Shown: piece by piece, positions 48,197 to 57,300 of the stretch
Numbering within the stretch: the stretch's first letter is position 1
Layout: every line of letters starts with the position of its first letter
Source: Jhaorihella thermophila
GTDB taxonomy: Bacteria > Pseudomonadota > Alphaproteobacteria > Rhodobacterales > Rhodobacteraceae
Reading direction: 5' to 3'
DNA: 64,000 nucleotides
NCBI RefSeq assembly: GCF_900108275.1
Contig: NZ_FNVD01000004.1
Coordinates: 62,001 to 126,000 of the forward strand
Position numbers and translations under genes: made by a program
Notes under the pieces: model-generated
What the model was told of the DNA's origin: nothing
The model's database searches: none
What the model saw: the letters and a program-made list of their open reading frames with translations, nothing else

Positions 48197-50628
48197 TTCG
48201 TTTGTTCTCCGTTGCCGTCCGTCTTGCCAAAGGCCCTGCGTGCTTCGGCAAAGGCACGCAGCCGGGCCTCGACCAGCCCGTTCACGCTGTCGGGTGGGAA
48301 ATTGCCGTCCGGGTCCCGTGCGCCGGCCTCGCGGCCGGTCAGCAGCGCGATGCCCTCGTCGATGGTGGAAACCGGGATGACGCGGAACTTGCCCCGGACC
48401 ACGGCCTCGACGACCTCGGTTTTCAGCATCAGGTGCTGGACGTTCGACTGCGGGATCAGTACCCCCTGACGCCCCGTCAGACCGCGCCGGCGGCAGGTTT
48501 CGAAAAAGCCTTCGATCTTTTCGTTGACCCCGCCGATCGCCTGCACCTCGCCTTCCTGGTTGACGGAGCCGGTGACCGCCAGCCCCTGGTCGATCGGCAG
48601 GCCCGACAGCGCCGACAGCAGCGCGTAAAGCTCGGTCGAGGAGGCGCTGTCGCCATCGACGCCGGAATAGGTCTGCTCGAACACCAGACTGGCGCGCAGC
48701 GAGAACGGGACATCCAGCGCATAGGTCGACGTCAGATAGCCCGCGAGGATCAGCACGCCCTTGGAATGCAGCGGGCCGCCCAGTTCGACTTCGCGTTCGA
48801 TGTCGATGAACTCCCCGCTGCCCATCCGCACCCGCGCGGTGATGCGCGAGGGATGGCCGAAGGCGAAACCGCCCAGCATCGACACGGCCAACCCGTTGAC
48901 CTGCCCAACCTTGGCACCGTCGGTGTCGATCAGGATCGTGCCGCGTTCCACCGCCTCCTGCAGCCGGTCGCGCACCCGCGAGGCGCGCCGTTCGCGTTCG
49001 GCCACGGCGCGATCCAGTTCTTCGACTCCGATTTCGTCGCGGCTGGCCTGCGCGGCATAGAAATCGGCTTCGCGCATCAGGTCGCTGAGCATGTCGATCC
49101 TGAGCGACAGCTTGCGGTTGCTGCCGGCGGCACGGGCGGCCTCGTCCAGGACGCGCGCCACGCCCGCGGCGGTCAGGGGGCGGGTGCCGTCCCGTTTCGC
49201 CCGGGCCGCGATCATCCGTGCATAAAGCCGGCGCGACTCGTCGTCCTGCTCCATGTCGTCCTCGAAATCCGCCTGCAGCTTGAACAGGTCGGGGAAGTCC
49301 GGGTCGAGCATGGACAGCAGCGCATACAGCATCCGGTCGCCGATCAGCACCACGCGCACGTCCAGCGGGATCGGGTCGGGCTGCAGCGACACCGTGGACA
49401 TCAGGCTGAGCCGTTCGGCCATGGACGTGATCGGGATCGACCCGCTTTGCAGGCACTGTTTCAGCGCGGGCCAGGCCATCGGCTCGGACAGCAGACGGCG
49501 GGCGTCGAGCACCAGATAGCCGCCATTGGCCCGGTGCAGGGCACCGGGCTTGATCAGCGTGAAATTGGTAACCAGCGCGCCCATTTCGGATACATGTTCG
49601 ATCCGGCCGGTGAGCCGGTCGAGCGTCGGCAGATCCTCGGCCTCGAGCGGCGCGCCGGTGCCGTCGGCCTGGTGCGAGACCATCACGTTGACGGCATAGC
49701 GCTGAAAGACGGGCAGGGGATGGGCCTTGCGCACCGCCTCGGGGAAGGGATTCTGTCCCGCTTGGGCGGCCAGTTCGAGAAACAGCGCGGCATTGGCGAT
49801 CATGTCCTGCCGCGCCTCGTCCAGATAGGCCTGGATGCCTTCGTGATCGGGAAACAGCGCGGCCACCTCCTGCACCTGATCCCGCACCACCCGTTCGGCC
49901 ATGCCGCGGTGCAGATCTTCCAGCCGGCGGCGCAATTCGCGTTCGATCTTGGGGGCCTGCTGCAGAACCTTTGCCAACTCTTCTTGCAGGCGCGCGATCT
50001 TGGCGTCGATCTCTTCGCGTTCGGCCTGGGGCAGTTTCTCGTAGACCTCGGGCTTGACCACCTCGCCGTTGCGGATCGGTGCCAGCATATAGCCCATCGG
50101 CGTGCGCATCACCGCGACGTTTTCGCTCTTGGCGCGTTCGGCGAATTCGGCCATCGCGGTTTCCTGCCGCTGGCCGTATTCCTGTTCCAGCGCCCGCCGC
50201 TGTGCCTGGTAATCTTCGGAGTCGAACATGGCCGGGATCTCGATCGCGAGATCGTCCACCAGCTCTTCCATCGCCGACTTGAACTCCAGCGCGCGCCCCG
50301 GCGCCAGTTTCAGCGCCCGGGGTTTGTGCGGCGCTTCGAAATTGTTGACATAGACCCAGTCGCATGGGGTCGGCCGCTGCCCGGCCTGCTCGCGCAGCAG
50401 CTCCATCACCGCCCGGCGGCGGCCCATGCCCGAACTGCCCTGGACGAACAGGTTGAAATCGGCGTGCCGGACCCCGGCCGCCAGTCGGATCGCATCCATC
50501 GCCCGGTCCTGGCCGATCAGCTGATCGACCCCATCCAGTTCCCGGGTCGAGGCAAAGCCCAGCGTGGCCGGGTCGCAGGTGGGCCGCAGCGCCTCGGGCG
50601 GCAATCCTGCGTGATCGGTGATGGCCAT
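48193..50628 (-). CDS. Lon-related ATP-dependent protease (LonB/YcbZ-like)
   Basis: The 811-residue protein has an N-terminal AAA+ domain whose P-loop (QGSSGMGRRRAV) carries Arg where Lys is usual, a long helical insertion (about 130-260), and a C-terminal Lon protease domain with the catalytic Ser in GDSASSTELYALL and Lys in GGVNEKIEGFF. This is the Lon-related family found in many proteobacteria, probably a quality-control or regulatory protease. A FnrL-like site sits 58 bp upstream and the USP-like gene is coupled downstream. Substrates are unknown. Confidence 0.85.
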   Translation of the reverse strand: MAITDHAGLPPEALRPTCDPATLGFASTRELDGVDQLIGQDRAMDAIRLAAGVRHADFNLFVQGSSGMGRRRAVMELLREQAGQRPTPCDWVYVNNFEAPHKPRALKLAPGRALEFKSAMEELVDDLAIEIPAMFDSEDYQAQRRALEQEYGQRQETAMAEFAERAKSENVAVMRTPMGYMLAPIRNGEVVKPEVYEKLPQAEREEIDAKIARLQEELAKVLQQAPKIERELRRRLEDLHRGMAERVVRDQVQEVAALFPDHEGIQAYLDEARQDMIANAALFLELAAQAGQNPFPEAVRKAHPLPVFQRYAVNVMVSHQADGTGAPLEAEDLPTLDRLTGRIEHVSEMGALVTNFTLIKPGALHRANGGYLVLDARRLLSEPMAWPALKQCLQSGSIPITSMAERLSLMSTVSLQPDPIPLDVRVVLIGDRMLYALLSMLDPDFPDLFKLQADFEDDMEQDDESRRLYARMIAARAKRDGTRPLTAAGVARVLDEAARAAGSNRKLSLRIDMLSDLMREADFYAAQASRDEIGVEELDRAVAERERRASRVRDRLQEAVERGTILIDTDGAKVGQVNGLAVSMLGGFAFGHPSRITARVRMGSGEFIDIEREVELGGPLHSKGVLILAGYLTSTYALDVPFSLRASLVFEQTYSGVDGDSASSTELYALLSALSGLPIDQGLAVTGSVNQEGEVQAIGGVNEKIEGFFETCRRRGLTGRQGVLIPQSNVQHLMLKTEVVEAVVRGKFRVIPVSTIDEGIALLTGREAGARDPDGNFPPDSVNGLVEARLRAFAEARRAFGKTDGNGEQTK

Positions 50629-50685
50629 GATCCGTCTCCTCGTTTCGCGCGCACCGAAACCTTGCGGGCGGACGGCGCGGGCGCC

Positions 50686-50699
50686 TTGACCTGAATCAT
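50686..50699 (-). promoter_or_regulatory. FnrL-like site upstream of the Lon-related protease
   Basis: TTGAC-CTGA-ATCAT on the plus strand matches TTGAT-N4-ATCAA at 8 of 10 positions (a near-palindrome, so it reads similarly on the minus strand). It is 58 bp before the protease start. Oxygen-dependent control of the protease/USP pair is possible. Confidence 0.4.
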
Positions 50700-50742
50700 G
50701 GTATCGCAGCAGGAAATGCCTGCAAGAGTGCGGGCCGCGCGT

Positions 50743-51435
50743 TCAGGCCGCCTGCAGGGTGCCGGGGTCCACCGGCTGAAGCGAGCCGATGCAGTCGGTC
50801 AGGGATTCCATGCAGGCCATCATGCTGGTGCCGATCATGGCGATTTCGCGCGGACCCAGAGATAGCAAATCCACCATGCGGAACAACTCGGCGCTGTGAT
50901 GAGGATCGACCCGGCCGTGCAACCGGAAGGTGCGGAACGCCGCCTCGGGCAGGCCCGAGTCGTCACGGATGCGGTCGATGATTTCGGTCGTGGGCGGAAA
51001 GGATTCCAGCACCATGATGCAGCCCAGCAGCGTGACGGGATGGTAATGCTCGACCCAATACCGCTGGGCGCCGGCCAGACGCGCGACGGCGGGCGGCGGC
51101 ATCCGCTCCAGCACTGCCGCAGGGTCGAATCCCGCGGCCTCGAGATCCTCGAGCGCCCAGACATCATGGTTGCGCTCTTCTTCCAGGTGGTGGCGGTAAT
51201 AGTCCGCCAGCGGGCCGATCAGGTCGTCATCCGTGCCCAGTTCCTCGCACCGGCGGATCGCGGCCTCCATCACCGGAACGGATGCGCGCATGATCTGGTG
51301 CAGCATGACGAGAAAGGCCGGAACGATCCTTGCGGGGTCTTCGTGTGTCCACAGCCGCGTGAACACCGCGTCCACGGGCCCGGTGCACAGCGTCATCTTG
51401 GCGCGCAGGATCGCGCCCGGTCCCGGTCCGGTCAT
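50743..51435 (-). CDS. heme-oxygenase-like diiron (iron-containing redox) enzyme
   Basis: The 230-residue all-helical protein resembles the TenA/PqqC-like iron-containing redox family (HDO fold). Candidate metal ligands are in YYRHHLEEERNHDVW, YWVEHYHPV and FRLHGRVDPHHSAEL, matching the three-helix His/Glu pattern of CADD- and SznF-type oxygenases. It lies divergent to the peptide-YcaO-TfuA genes and may act on the peptide, but this is inferred from position. ATG 51435 has an AAGGAGG ribosome site. The upstream extension to 51483 is unlikely. Confidence 0.7.
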   Translation of the reverse strand: MTGPGPGAILRAKMTLCTGPVDAVFTRLWTHEDPARIVPAFLVMLHQIMRASVPVMEAAIRRCEELGTDDDLIGPLADYYRHHLEEERNHDVWALEDLEAAGFDPAAVLERMPPPAVARLAGAQRYWVEHYHPVTLLGCIMVLESFPPTTEIIDRIRDDSGLPEAAFRTFRLHGRVDPHHSAELFRMVDLLSLGPREIAMIGTSMMACMESLTDCIGSLQPVDPGTLQAA

Positions 51436-51569
51436 GGTTTGCCTCCTTGCAACGCGCGCCGGGGCGACCCGGCAACGGGCCATGGGTGCGCCGTGGCCGG
51501 CGAAATCTTCCCAGCCGCCATCCGGCGTCCTTCGAGCGGCCGACAGGGCCTTTCGTGGACTCGATGGAT

Positions 51570-51648
51570 TGTTTCTGATAGGTTAACATTACTTGGAGAT
51601 TGATTTTTTCACATCTCTTTTTTGACTTTTTGACGAGTGGGAGGGGAA
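51570..51648 (+). promoter_or_regulatory. AT-rich promoter region with tandem repeat before the small peptide gene
   Basis: The stretch is much richer in A+T than its surroundings and carries a perfect tandem 8-bp repeat TTTTTGAC TTTTTGAC (51619-51634), then the [11 protein letters not shown] (51640-51648) just before a GTG start. No single -35/-10 pair stands out. The repeat may be a regulator site. Confidence 0.45.
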
Positions 51649-51649
51649 A

Positions 51650-51868
51650 GTGGCCGATTATGAAAACCTTGCGGTGAATTTACGGTATCTGGCCGAGGGC
51701 AACGCCATACCGGAAACCGATCCGGGGCATCTGGGCGATCACGTCAAGACGGCGATCGACGAACTGACCAAAGAGCAGATGGACATGCTGATCGAGCTTG
51801 CCAACAAGGCGCATGCGCATCTGTTCGTCCACGACAAGAACAACCACGTCGTGGCGATGGGGCTCTGA
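51650..51868 (+). CDS. 72-residue candidate RiPP precursor peptide
   Basis: The small protein starts with GTG behind a strong SD and precedes a YcaO gene by 14 bp. It is acidic and helical in its first half and ends HLFVHDKNNHVVAMGL. It has no Cys and no Ser and only three Thr (23, 34, 40), with six His (27, 31, 55, 57, 61, 66). No family is recognised. Its position first in an operon with YcaO and TfuA makes it the likely substrate. Azole or azoline formation needs Cys/Ser/Thr, so backbone thioamidation, perhaps near the C-terminal Gly71, is a better guess. It might instead be an accessory protein. Confidence 0.6.
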   Translation: MADYENLAVNLRYLAEGNAIPETDPGHLGDHVKTAIDELTKEQMDMLIELANKAHAHLFVHDKNNHVVAMGL

Positions 51869-51882
51869 CCGCAGTCAGACCC

Positions 51883-53109
51883 GTGTATCTGAAGAATTGC
51901 CCGCTGACCCGCGGCGAGGCGTTCGACAAATGCCGTCGCGGGACCAACCGCACCCTGCCGGTCGAGGTGATGGAAGCACGCGCCGACGCGGTGCTGGACC
52001 GGGTGCCGATCACGCGCGTGTCGGAGATTTCGCGCCTGATCGGCTCCGACCTGCCGGTCTTTGCGGCAACGACGCCGCTGGCCCGGGATCTGACGACCCA
52101 CATGGGCAAGGGGCTAACGCCGCAGGCCGCGCGCATCAGCGCCATCATGGAAGGGGTCGAGCGTGTGTCGGCCGAGCGCGTTCACGCACCGTTCCGGCGA
52201 TGTTCGCGGGTTGAATTGTTGCGCATTGGTGAACACTGCGCGGATCCCGAACGCTTCGATCTGCCGCCGGATTCGCGCTATCGCCCGGATGTCTCCATCG
52301 CCTGGGTGCAGGCCTGGGAGATGATCGAGGGCCGCGAGATCTGGATTCCCGCCGATCTGTGCCGCAGCCCGCCGAAAGAGGGGCTGCTGACCCAGGTGGA
52401 TACGAACGGGCTGGCCTCCGGCGCGACCCGGGGCGAAGCGATCCTCCATGCGCTTCTGGAAGTGATCGAGCGCGACGCGGTCAGCCAGCACCTGTTCTTC
52501 GACATCTACGGCGGGGACGACCGGGATCCGCCCGCGCGGAGGGCCATCGCGTCGCAGACCCTGCCGCCCGGCTGCGCGGATTACCTCGGTCGGCTGTCGG
52601 AGGGCGGTGTTTCGATCGCGCTGACGGAGATCTCTACCGACATCCGCGTTCCGGTCGTCGAATGCACGATTGCCGACGCCGCCTATCCTTCGGCGGCGGG
52701 GGTGGTTTGCATGACCTTCGGCGGCTGGGGATGTGATCCGGTGATGGAACACGCGGTGAACCGCGCCCTGACCGAGGCGCACCAAGCCCGCATCGGCACG
52801 ATCCAGAGCGCCCGGGATTCATTCAACCTGATCGAACGGCGCTCTCCCCTGCGACCGGCGCCCGATCCAGGGCCGGATGAGCAGTCTTTCGGGCGCGGAC
52901 CGCCGGTGCAGCCGTCGGACAGCATCGCCGAGGACGTGGATGCGATCCTGCGGCGTCTGCGGGAGGTCGGGGTGGATCAGGCGATCGTGGCCGACATGAC
53001 GGATCCGGCCATTGGCCTGCCCGTGGTGCGGGTGCGGGTGCCGGATCTGTCGGTGTTCGTCGTGGACCGCGCCCGCGTCGGCTGGCGCTGCATGCGGCAT
53101 CTGGTGTGA
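51883..53109 (+). CDS. YcaO-domain protein (TfuA-associated)
   Basis: The 408-residue YcaO protein has the ATP/Mg motifs of the family: SAIMEGVER (SxxExxER), ALLEVIERDA (ExxxR) and LTEAHQARIG (ExxQxR). YcaO enzymes phosphorylate a backbone amide to form azolines, amidines or thioamides. The C-terminus lacks the PxPxP tail common in azoline-forming types. With a TfuA gene overlapping its stop, the closest precedent is the YcaO-TfuA pair that thioamidates a glycine in methanogen McrA, and thioamide RiPPs in bacteria. The start is GTG, 14 bp after the peptide gene. Confidence 0.85.
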   Translation: MYLKNCPLTRGEAFDKCRRGTNRTLPVEVMEARADAVLDRVPITRVSEISRLIGSDLPVFAATTPLARDLTTHMGKGLTPQAARISAIMEGVERVSAERVHAPFRRCSRVELLRIGEHCADPERFDLPPDSRYRPDVSIAWVQAWEMIEGREIWIPADLCRSPPKEGLLTQVDTNGLASGATRGEAILHALLEVIERDAVSQHLFFDIYGGDDRDPPARRAIASQTLPPGCADYLGRLSEGGVSIALTEISTDIRVPVVECTIADAAYPSAAGVVCMTFGGWGCDPVMEHAVNRALTEAHQARIGTIQSARDSFNLIERRSPLRPAPDPGPDEQSFGRGPPVQPSDSIAEDVDAILRRLREVGVDQAIVADMTDPAIGLPVVRVRVPDLSVFVVDRARVGWRCMRHLV

Positions 53110-54299
53110 CCATGACCGGAAAGGCGCTTCAGACCGTCGTTTTTGTCGGCCCCTCCTGCCCGGTCGAGCCGATCCGCGCGATCCTGCCGCAGGCTCTGAT
53201 CGTTCCGCCGGCGCGGCGCGGCGATCTCTATCGCTACCGGATCCTGGGTTTTTCGGTCTTCGTGGTGCTGGACGGGGTTTTCGCCAATACGCTGGCCATT
53301 TCGCCCCGCGAGGTGGTCGATGTGATCGAGGACGGCGCCGCGATCTTTGGCGCGGCGAGCATGGGGGCGCTGCGGGCCGCTGATTGCGCGCCCGCCGGTG
53401 CGATAGGCCACGGGGCGATCTACCGGCTGTTCCGCTGCCGCGCGATTTCCAGCGAGGACGAGGTCGCCGTCAGTTTCCTGCCCGATCGGCCCTGGCCTGC
53501 GCTGAGCGAGCCGCTGGTCGGCATCCGCCTGGGCGCGCGCCGTGCCGTCCGGTGCGATGTGCTGGGGCAGGCCGAAGCGCAGGCGCTCGTGATCGCGGCC
53601 GAGGGCATGGCCTTCCCCGACCGGACCTGGGCCGGGATCGCGCGCGCGGCCGGCGTCGAACTGTCGACCGGGCAGCTTGCCTTCCTGAAGCGTCAGGTCG
53701 CGAAGAAATCGGACGCGCTCGGATGTTGCCGTCTGGTTGCGCGGCGGTTGCGTTGGGGGACGGTATGCGCGGCGCCGCGAAAGGATGCACGGGCCGGGCT
53801 CGGGCAACTGGGCAGGACACGCGAACGTGGCGCCGAACCCTATCCCTGTGGCGACATCAAGGCGCTGTGGCCGGATTTCTTGAAGTGGTTGTGGATCACC
53901 GGCCGGTTCGACCTGCTTGTCGGGTCCGAAGACCGTCCGGCGGCGGCGTCGCTGCGCTGCCCTGAAAGCCTGACTTTCGAACTAGGAGCGCTGGCGTTGC
54001 GGTTCGCCGCCTTCCGCATGGCGGTGGCACGGGCGCGGCGGGCGCATCTGCGCCCCACGCCGGCGGATCTGCGCCGCGCGGAACGGGAACTGGCGCGGGC
54101 GCATGGGGCGGGCAACTGGAGCGACTTGATGAAGCGCTACGGTGCGTGGCCGGATATCGGTGCCTGTCTGATCCGCCACCGGACGGCCCGGGCGCTGTCC
54201 TTTGCCTGTGCCCGCGAAGAGGCAGACGGCACCTCTGATCGCGAAACCTTGCCATATCCGGGTATCGCCGCGCGACCGTCTCGCGCAGCGGCAGAGTGA
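53106..54299 (+). CDS. TfuA-like protein
   Basis: The 397-residue protein has the TfuA core in its first 140 residues: VFVGPSCPVEPIRA, a DGVF segment, IFGAASMGALRAADC (G-SMGALRA), GHGAIYRLFR and SEDEVAVSF. TfuA proteins assist YcaO thioamidation, probably in sulfur delivery. The C-terminal 250 residues are long for the family, with basic and Trp-rich parts (ALWPDFLKWLWITGRFDLL) of unknown role. The GTG at 53106 overlaps the YcaO stop; an ATG at 53112 is equally possible. Confidence 0.8.
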   Translation: MTMTGKALQTVVFVGPSCPVEPIRAILPQALIVPPARRGDLYRYRILGFSVFVVLDGVFANTLAISPREVVDVIEDGAAIFGAASMGALRAADCAPAGAIGHGAIYRLFRCRAISSEDEVAVSFLPDRPWPALSEPLVGIRLGARRAVRCDVLGQAEAQALVIAAEGMAFPDRTWAGIARAAGVELSTGQLAFLKRQVAKKSDALGCCRLVARRLRWGTVCAAPRKDARAGLGQLGRTRERGAEPYPCGDIKALWPDFLKWLWITGRFDLLVGSEDRPAAASLRCPESLTFELGALALRFAAFRMAVARARRAHLRPTPADLRRAERELARAHGAGNWSDLMKRYGAWPDIGACLIRHRTARALSFACAREEADGTSDRETLPYPGIAARPSRAAAE

Positions 54300-54310
54300 T
54301 CGCTCAAAAA

Positions 54311-54357
54311 AAGCGGCGATCGGCCGCTTGCAGTGGACTCTGCGACCGCCGATCGCC
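54311..54357. other. two overlapping, mutually exclusive stem-loops between tfuA and the cyclase gene
   Basis: A 7-bp stem (AAGCGGC 54311-54317 with GCCGCTT 54323-54329) overlaps one arm of a 9-bp stem (GGCGATCGG 54315-54323 with CCGATCGCC 54349-54357). Both cannot form at once. A run of A precedes the first stem, so it could also terminate minus-strand transcription. An attenuator or regulator site is possible. Confidence 0.45.
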
Positions 54358-54393
54358 TAGCATGATGAAATACCCGAGGGGAGGGTTGTCGCC

Positions 54394-57300
54394 ATGTCAC
54401 GGCAATACAACGACCTGACAGCGTTTCTGAACCAACACGATCTTGGCCGCTACGCGGAATTGCTGGAAACCGGCGGCGTGGATCTTTCAAGCCTTCCGCT
54501 GCTGACGTCAAACGACTTCAGGGAACTCGGACTGCCGCTGGTGGCCCGCCGCCGAATGGTCGCCGCTGCGGCCACGCTGGCGGAAAGGCCGGCGGCCGGG
54601 CGGGTGAAAACCACCCCCCATCCTGGCGAGCGCCGGCGGTTGACCGTCATTTTCTGCGACCTCGTCGGTTCGACCGAACTTTCGGTGCGGCTGGATCCAG
54701 AGGATTTCGCGGACCTCGTCCAGCACTTCACCCTGTCGGTGACCGGTGCGGTCGAACGGTTCGACGGGCATGTGGCGAAGATCCTCGGCGACGGGGTTCT
54801 GGCCTGTTTCGGTTACCCGCATGCGCACGAGGACGATGCCGAACGGGCGGTCCTTGCGTCGCTGGACTGCCTTGAGACGATCTCGCGAACACCGTTCGAA
54901 ACCGATACCGGCGAACGGATCCCGGTCAGGGCGCGCATCGGCATCCATACCGGCACCGTGGTCGTGACCGCCCCCGGCGCGGACGGGGTGTCGGTCGAGG
55001 AGTTGATGGGCAACGCCCCGAATGTCGCCCAGCGAATCCAGGTGCAGGCCGCCCCCGGCGAGATCCTGACCGGCGACCGCACGCGCGGGCTGGCCGGGGA
55101 CCGGTTCGACTATGATCAGCTCGAGCCGCGCTGGCTGAAAGGGGTCGAAGGGCCGATGAAACTGTATCGTGTCCGGCGCGAGAACCCGTCGAGAACCCGG
55201 TTCGATATCCGCAACAACGGCACCCTCACCCCGCTTGTGGGTCGGCAGGCCGAGGTGGACAGGCTGATCGGTATCTGGCGCGAAACGGTTGCCGGGCGCG
55301 GGCGGTCGGTTCTGGTTTCGGGGCCCGCGGGGATCGGCAAGTCGCGCGTGTCGCGGGCGTTTCTGGACGGTGTGCGATCCGAACCGAAGGCTCTGGTCAC
55401 CCTTCAGTGCTCGCCCCATCACATGGGCACGCCGCTCTTTCCGGTCATAAGCCGGCTGAGCCAGCATATGGACGACCTCGTGACGCAGGGATGCGCCAAC
55501 CGAGCCGAGGCGCTGGCCGCATGGCTGGATCGGGCGGGCATGGACGATCCGTGCAACCGGGCGCTGGCGGCGTCGCTTCTGTCGATCGACCTGGCCGGGA
55601 CGGTCGCGCCGCTGGACATGAGCCCTCGCCAGAAACTCGAGGAAACGCTGCTCTTGCTGGTCGATCACGCCGAGGCGGTGGCGCGACACACGCCCGTTCT
55701 GCTCTGGGTCGAGGATTGCCACTGGGCGGATCCGACCACCCTCTCGCTGCTTCGGCTTTGTCAGCACCGGCTGGCGCGGGCGCGGATCATGATGCTGGTA
55801 ACCTTTCGGGCGGAGCGCGAACCGCCGCCACATGACAGGTTCGACACGCATCTCGAACTGGCGGCGCTGGCGGCCGGGGCGTTGGGCGAACTGATCGACA
55901 ATGCCGCCCGCCCCGCGGCGGTGCCCGACGGAGCCCGGCAGACCATCATCCGGCGCAGCGAAGGGTTGCCGCTCTTTGCCGAAGAGCTCACCAAATCCGT
56001 GGTGCGGCGGCTCGAGTCTTCGTCCGAGGGTCAGGCGGGCGCGGAGGTGCCGCAGAATTGGGAGGTGCCGGAAAGCCTGGTGGATTCGCTGGCCGCGCGG
56101 CTGGATGCGCTGCCGACAGCCAAACAGCTGGCACAGGTCGCCGCCGCGATCGGGCGCGAGGTGGACCGGACCCTGCTGCGCCGCGTGTCCGGCTATGGGC
56201 GCGACCGGTTCGACCGGGCAATTGCGGAACTGTTCGAGGCACAGATGATCCGGTCGCCGGCGCGCAGCGATCCCGAGCGGCTGATCTTTGGTCACGCGCT
56301 GATTCAGGATGTCGCCTATCAGCTGATGCTGCGCCGTGACCGTCGCGCGATCCACGCCCGCATCGTCGAGGTGATGGAACAGGGCGGCGGTGACATGCCC
56401 CCGCCTCTGCCCGAAGTGCTGGCCCATCATTTCGAGGCCGCGCAACAACCCGAAAGGGCGGCGCAATGCCTGCTGGACGCGGGCCTGGCGGCGGTGCGGA
56501 GATCGGCCAATACCGAGGCACTGGTCCATCTCGAACGCGCATTGAAGCTGGTCACCGGCAAGACGCGCATTTCCCGCTCCCGCGCGATGGAACTGGAATT
56601 GCAGATCCGGAACATGATCGGCACGCCCCTGATCGCAACGCATGGCTATACGTCAAAGGCCACCGTGCGCGCGTTTCAGCGGGCCGAGGAAATCGCCCTG
56701 GAACTGGGCGACGATCCCAGCCGGTTTCACGCGCTGTTCGGGCTGTGGGGCTATCGGTGGATGGCGGGGCATCTGGACCGGTCGCTGGGCGTGGCGCGGG
56801 ACATGCTGGATCTTGCCGAACGGATCGACGCGGACGAGGCGCTGATCCTTGCCCATCGCTGCGTCGGCAGCAGCCACTGGATCATGGGCGATTTCGACCG
56901 GGCGCTCGCGCATCTGGATTGGGTGATCGGCAAGACGATCGACACCGATACCAGCGAACTTGCCGGCCGGTATGCAGTCTGCCCTTGCGTGGTCGCGCAG
57001 GTTCTGGGCGGCTACGGGATGTGGCTGCAGGGCCGCCGCGAGGAGGGTCTGCGGCGGGTGTCCGACGGGTTGGCGCGGGCGCAGAGCATGAACCATGCCT
57101 ACAGTCTTGCGCTGGCGCATTCGATGCTGGGGGGGCTGGCGGTTCTTTCCGGCGATCAGGATGCGCTTGGCGTCCATGCCGAGGCACTGTGCCGGATCGG
57201 CAAGGAGCGTCGATTTCCCTACTGGCTGCATTATGGCCAGATGCTTTGGGGGCTATTGGTGGCGCAACGCGGCGATGTCGATGCCGGGCGCGTCCTGATC

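Noticed and set aside
51883-53109. YcaO as an azoline-forming cyclodehydratase
   Set aside because: The adjacent peptide has no Cys or Ser, the C-terminal PxPxP tail is missing and no dehydrogenase is present; TfuA points to thioamidation instead.
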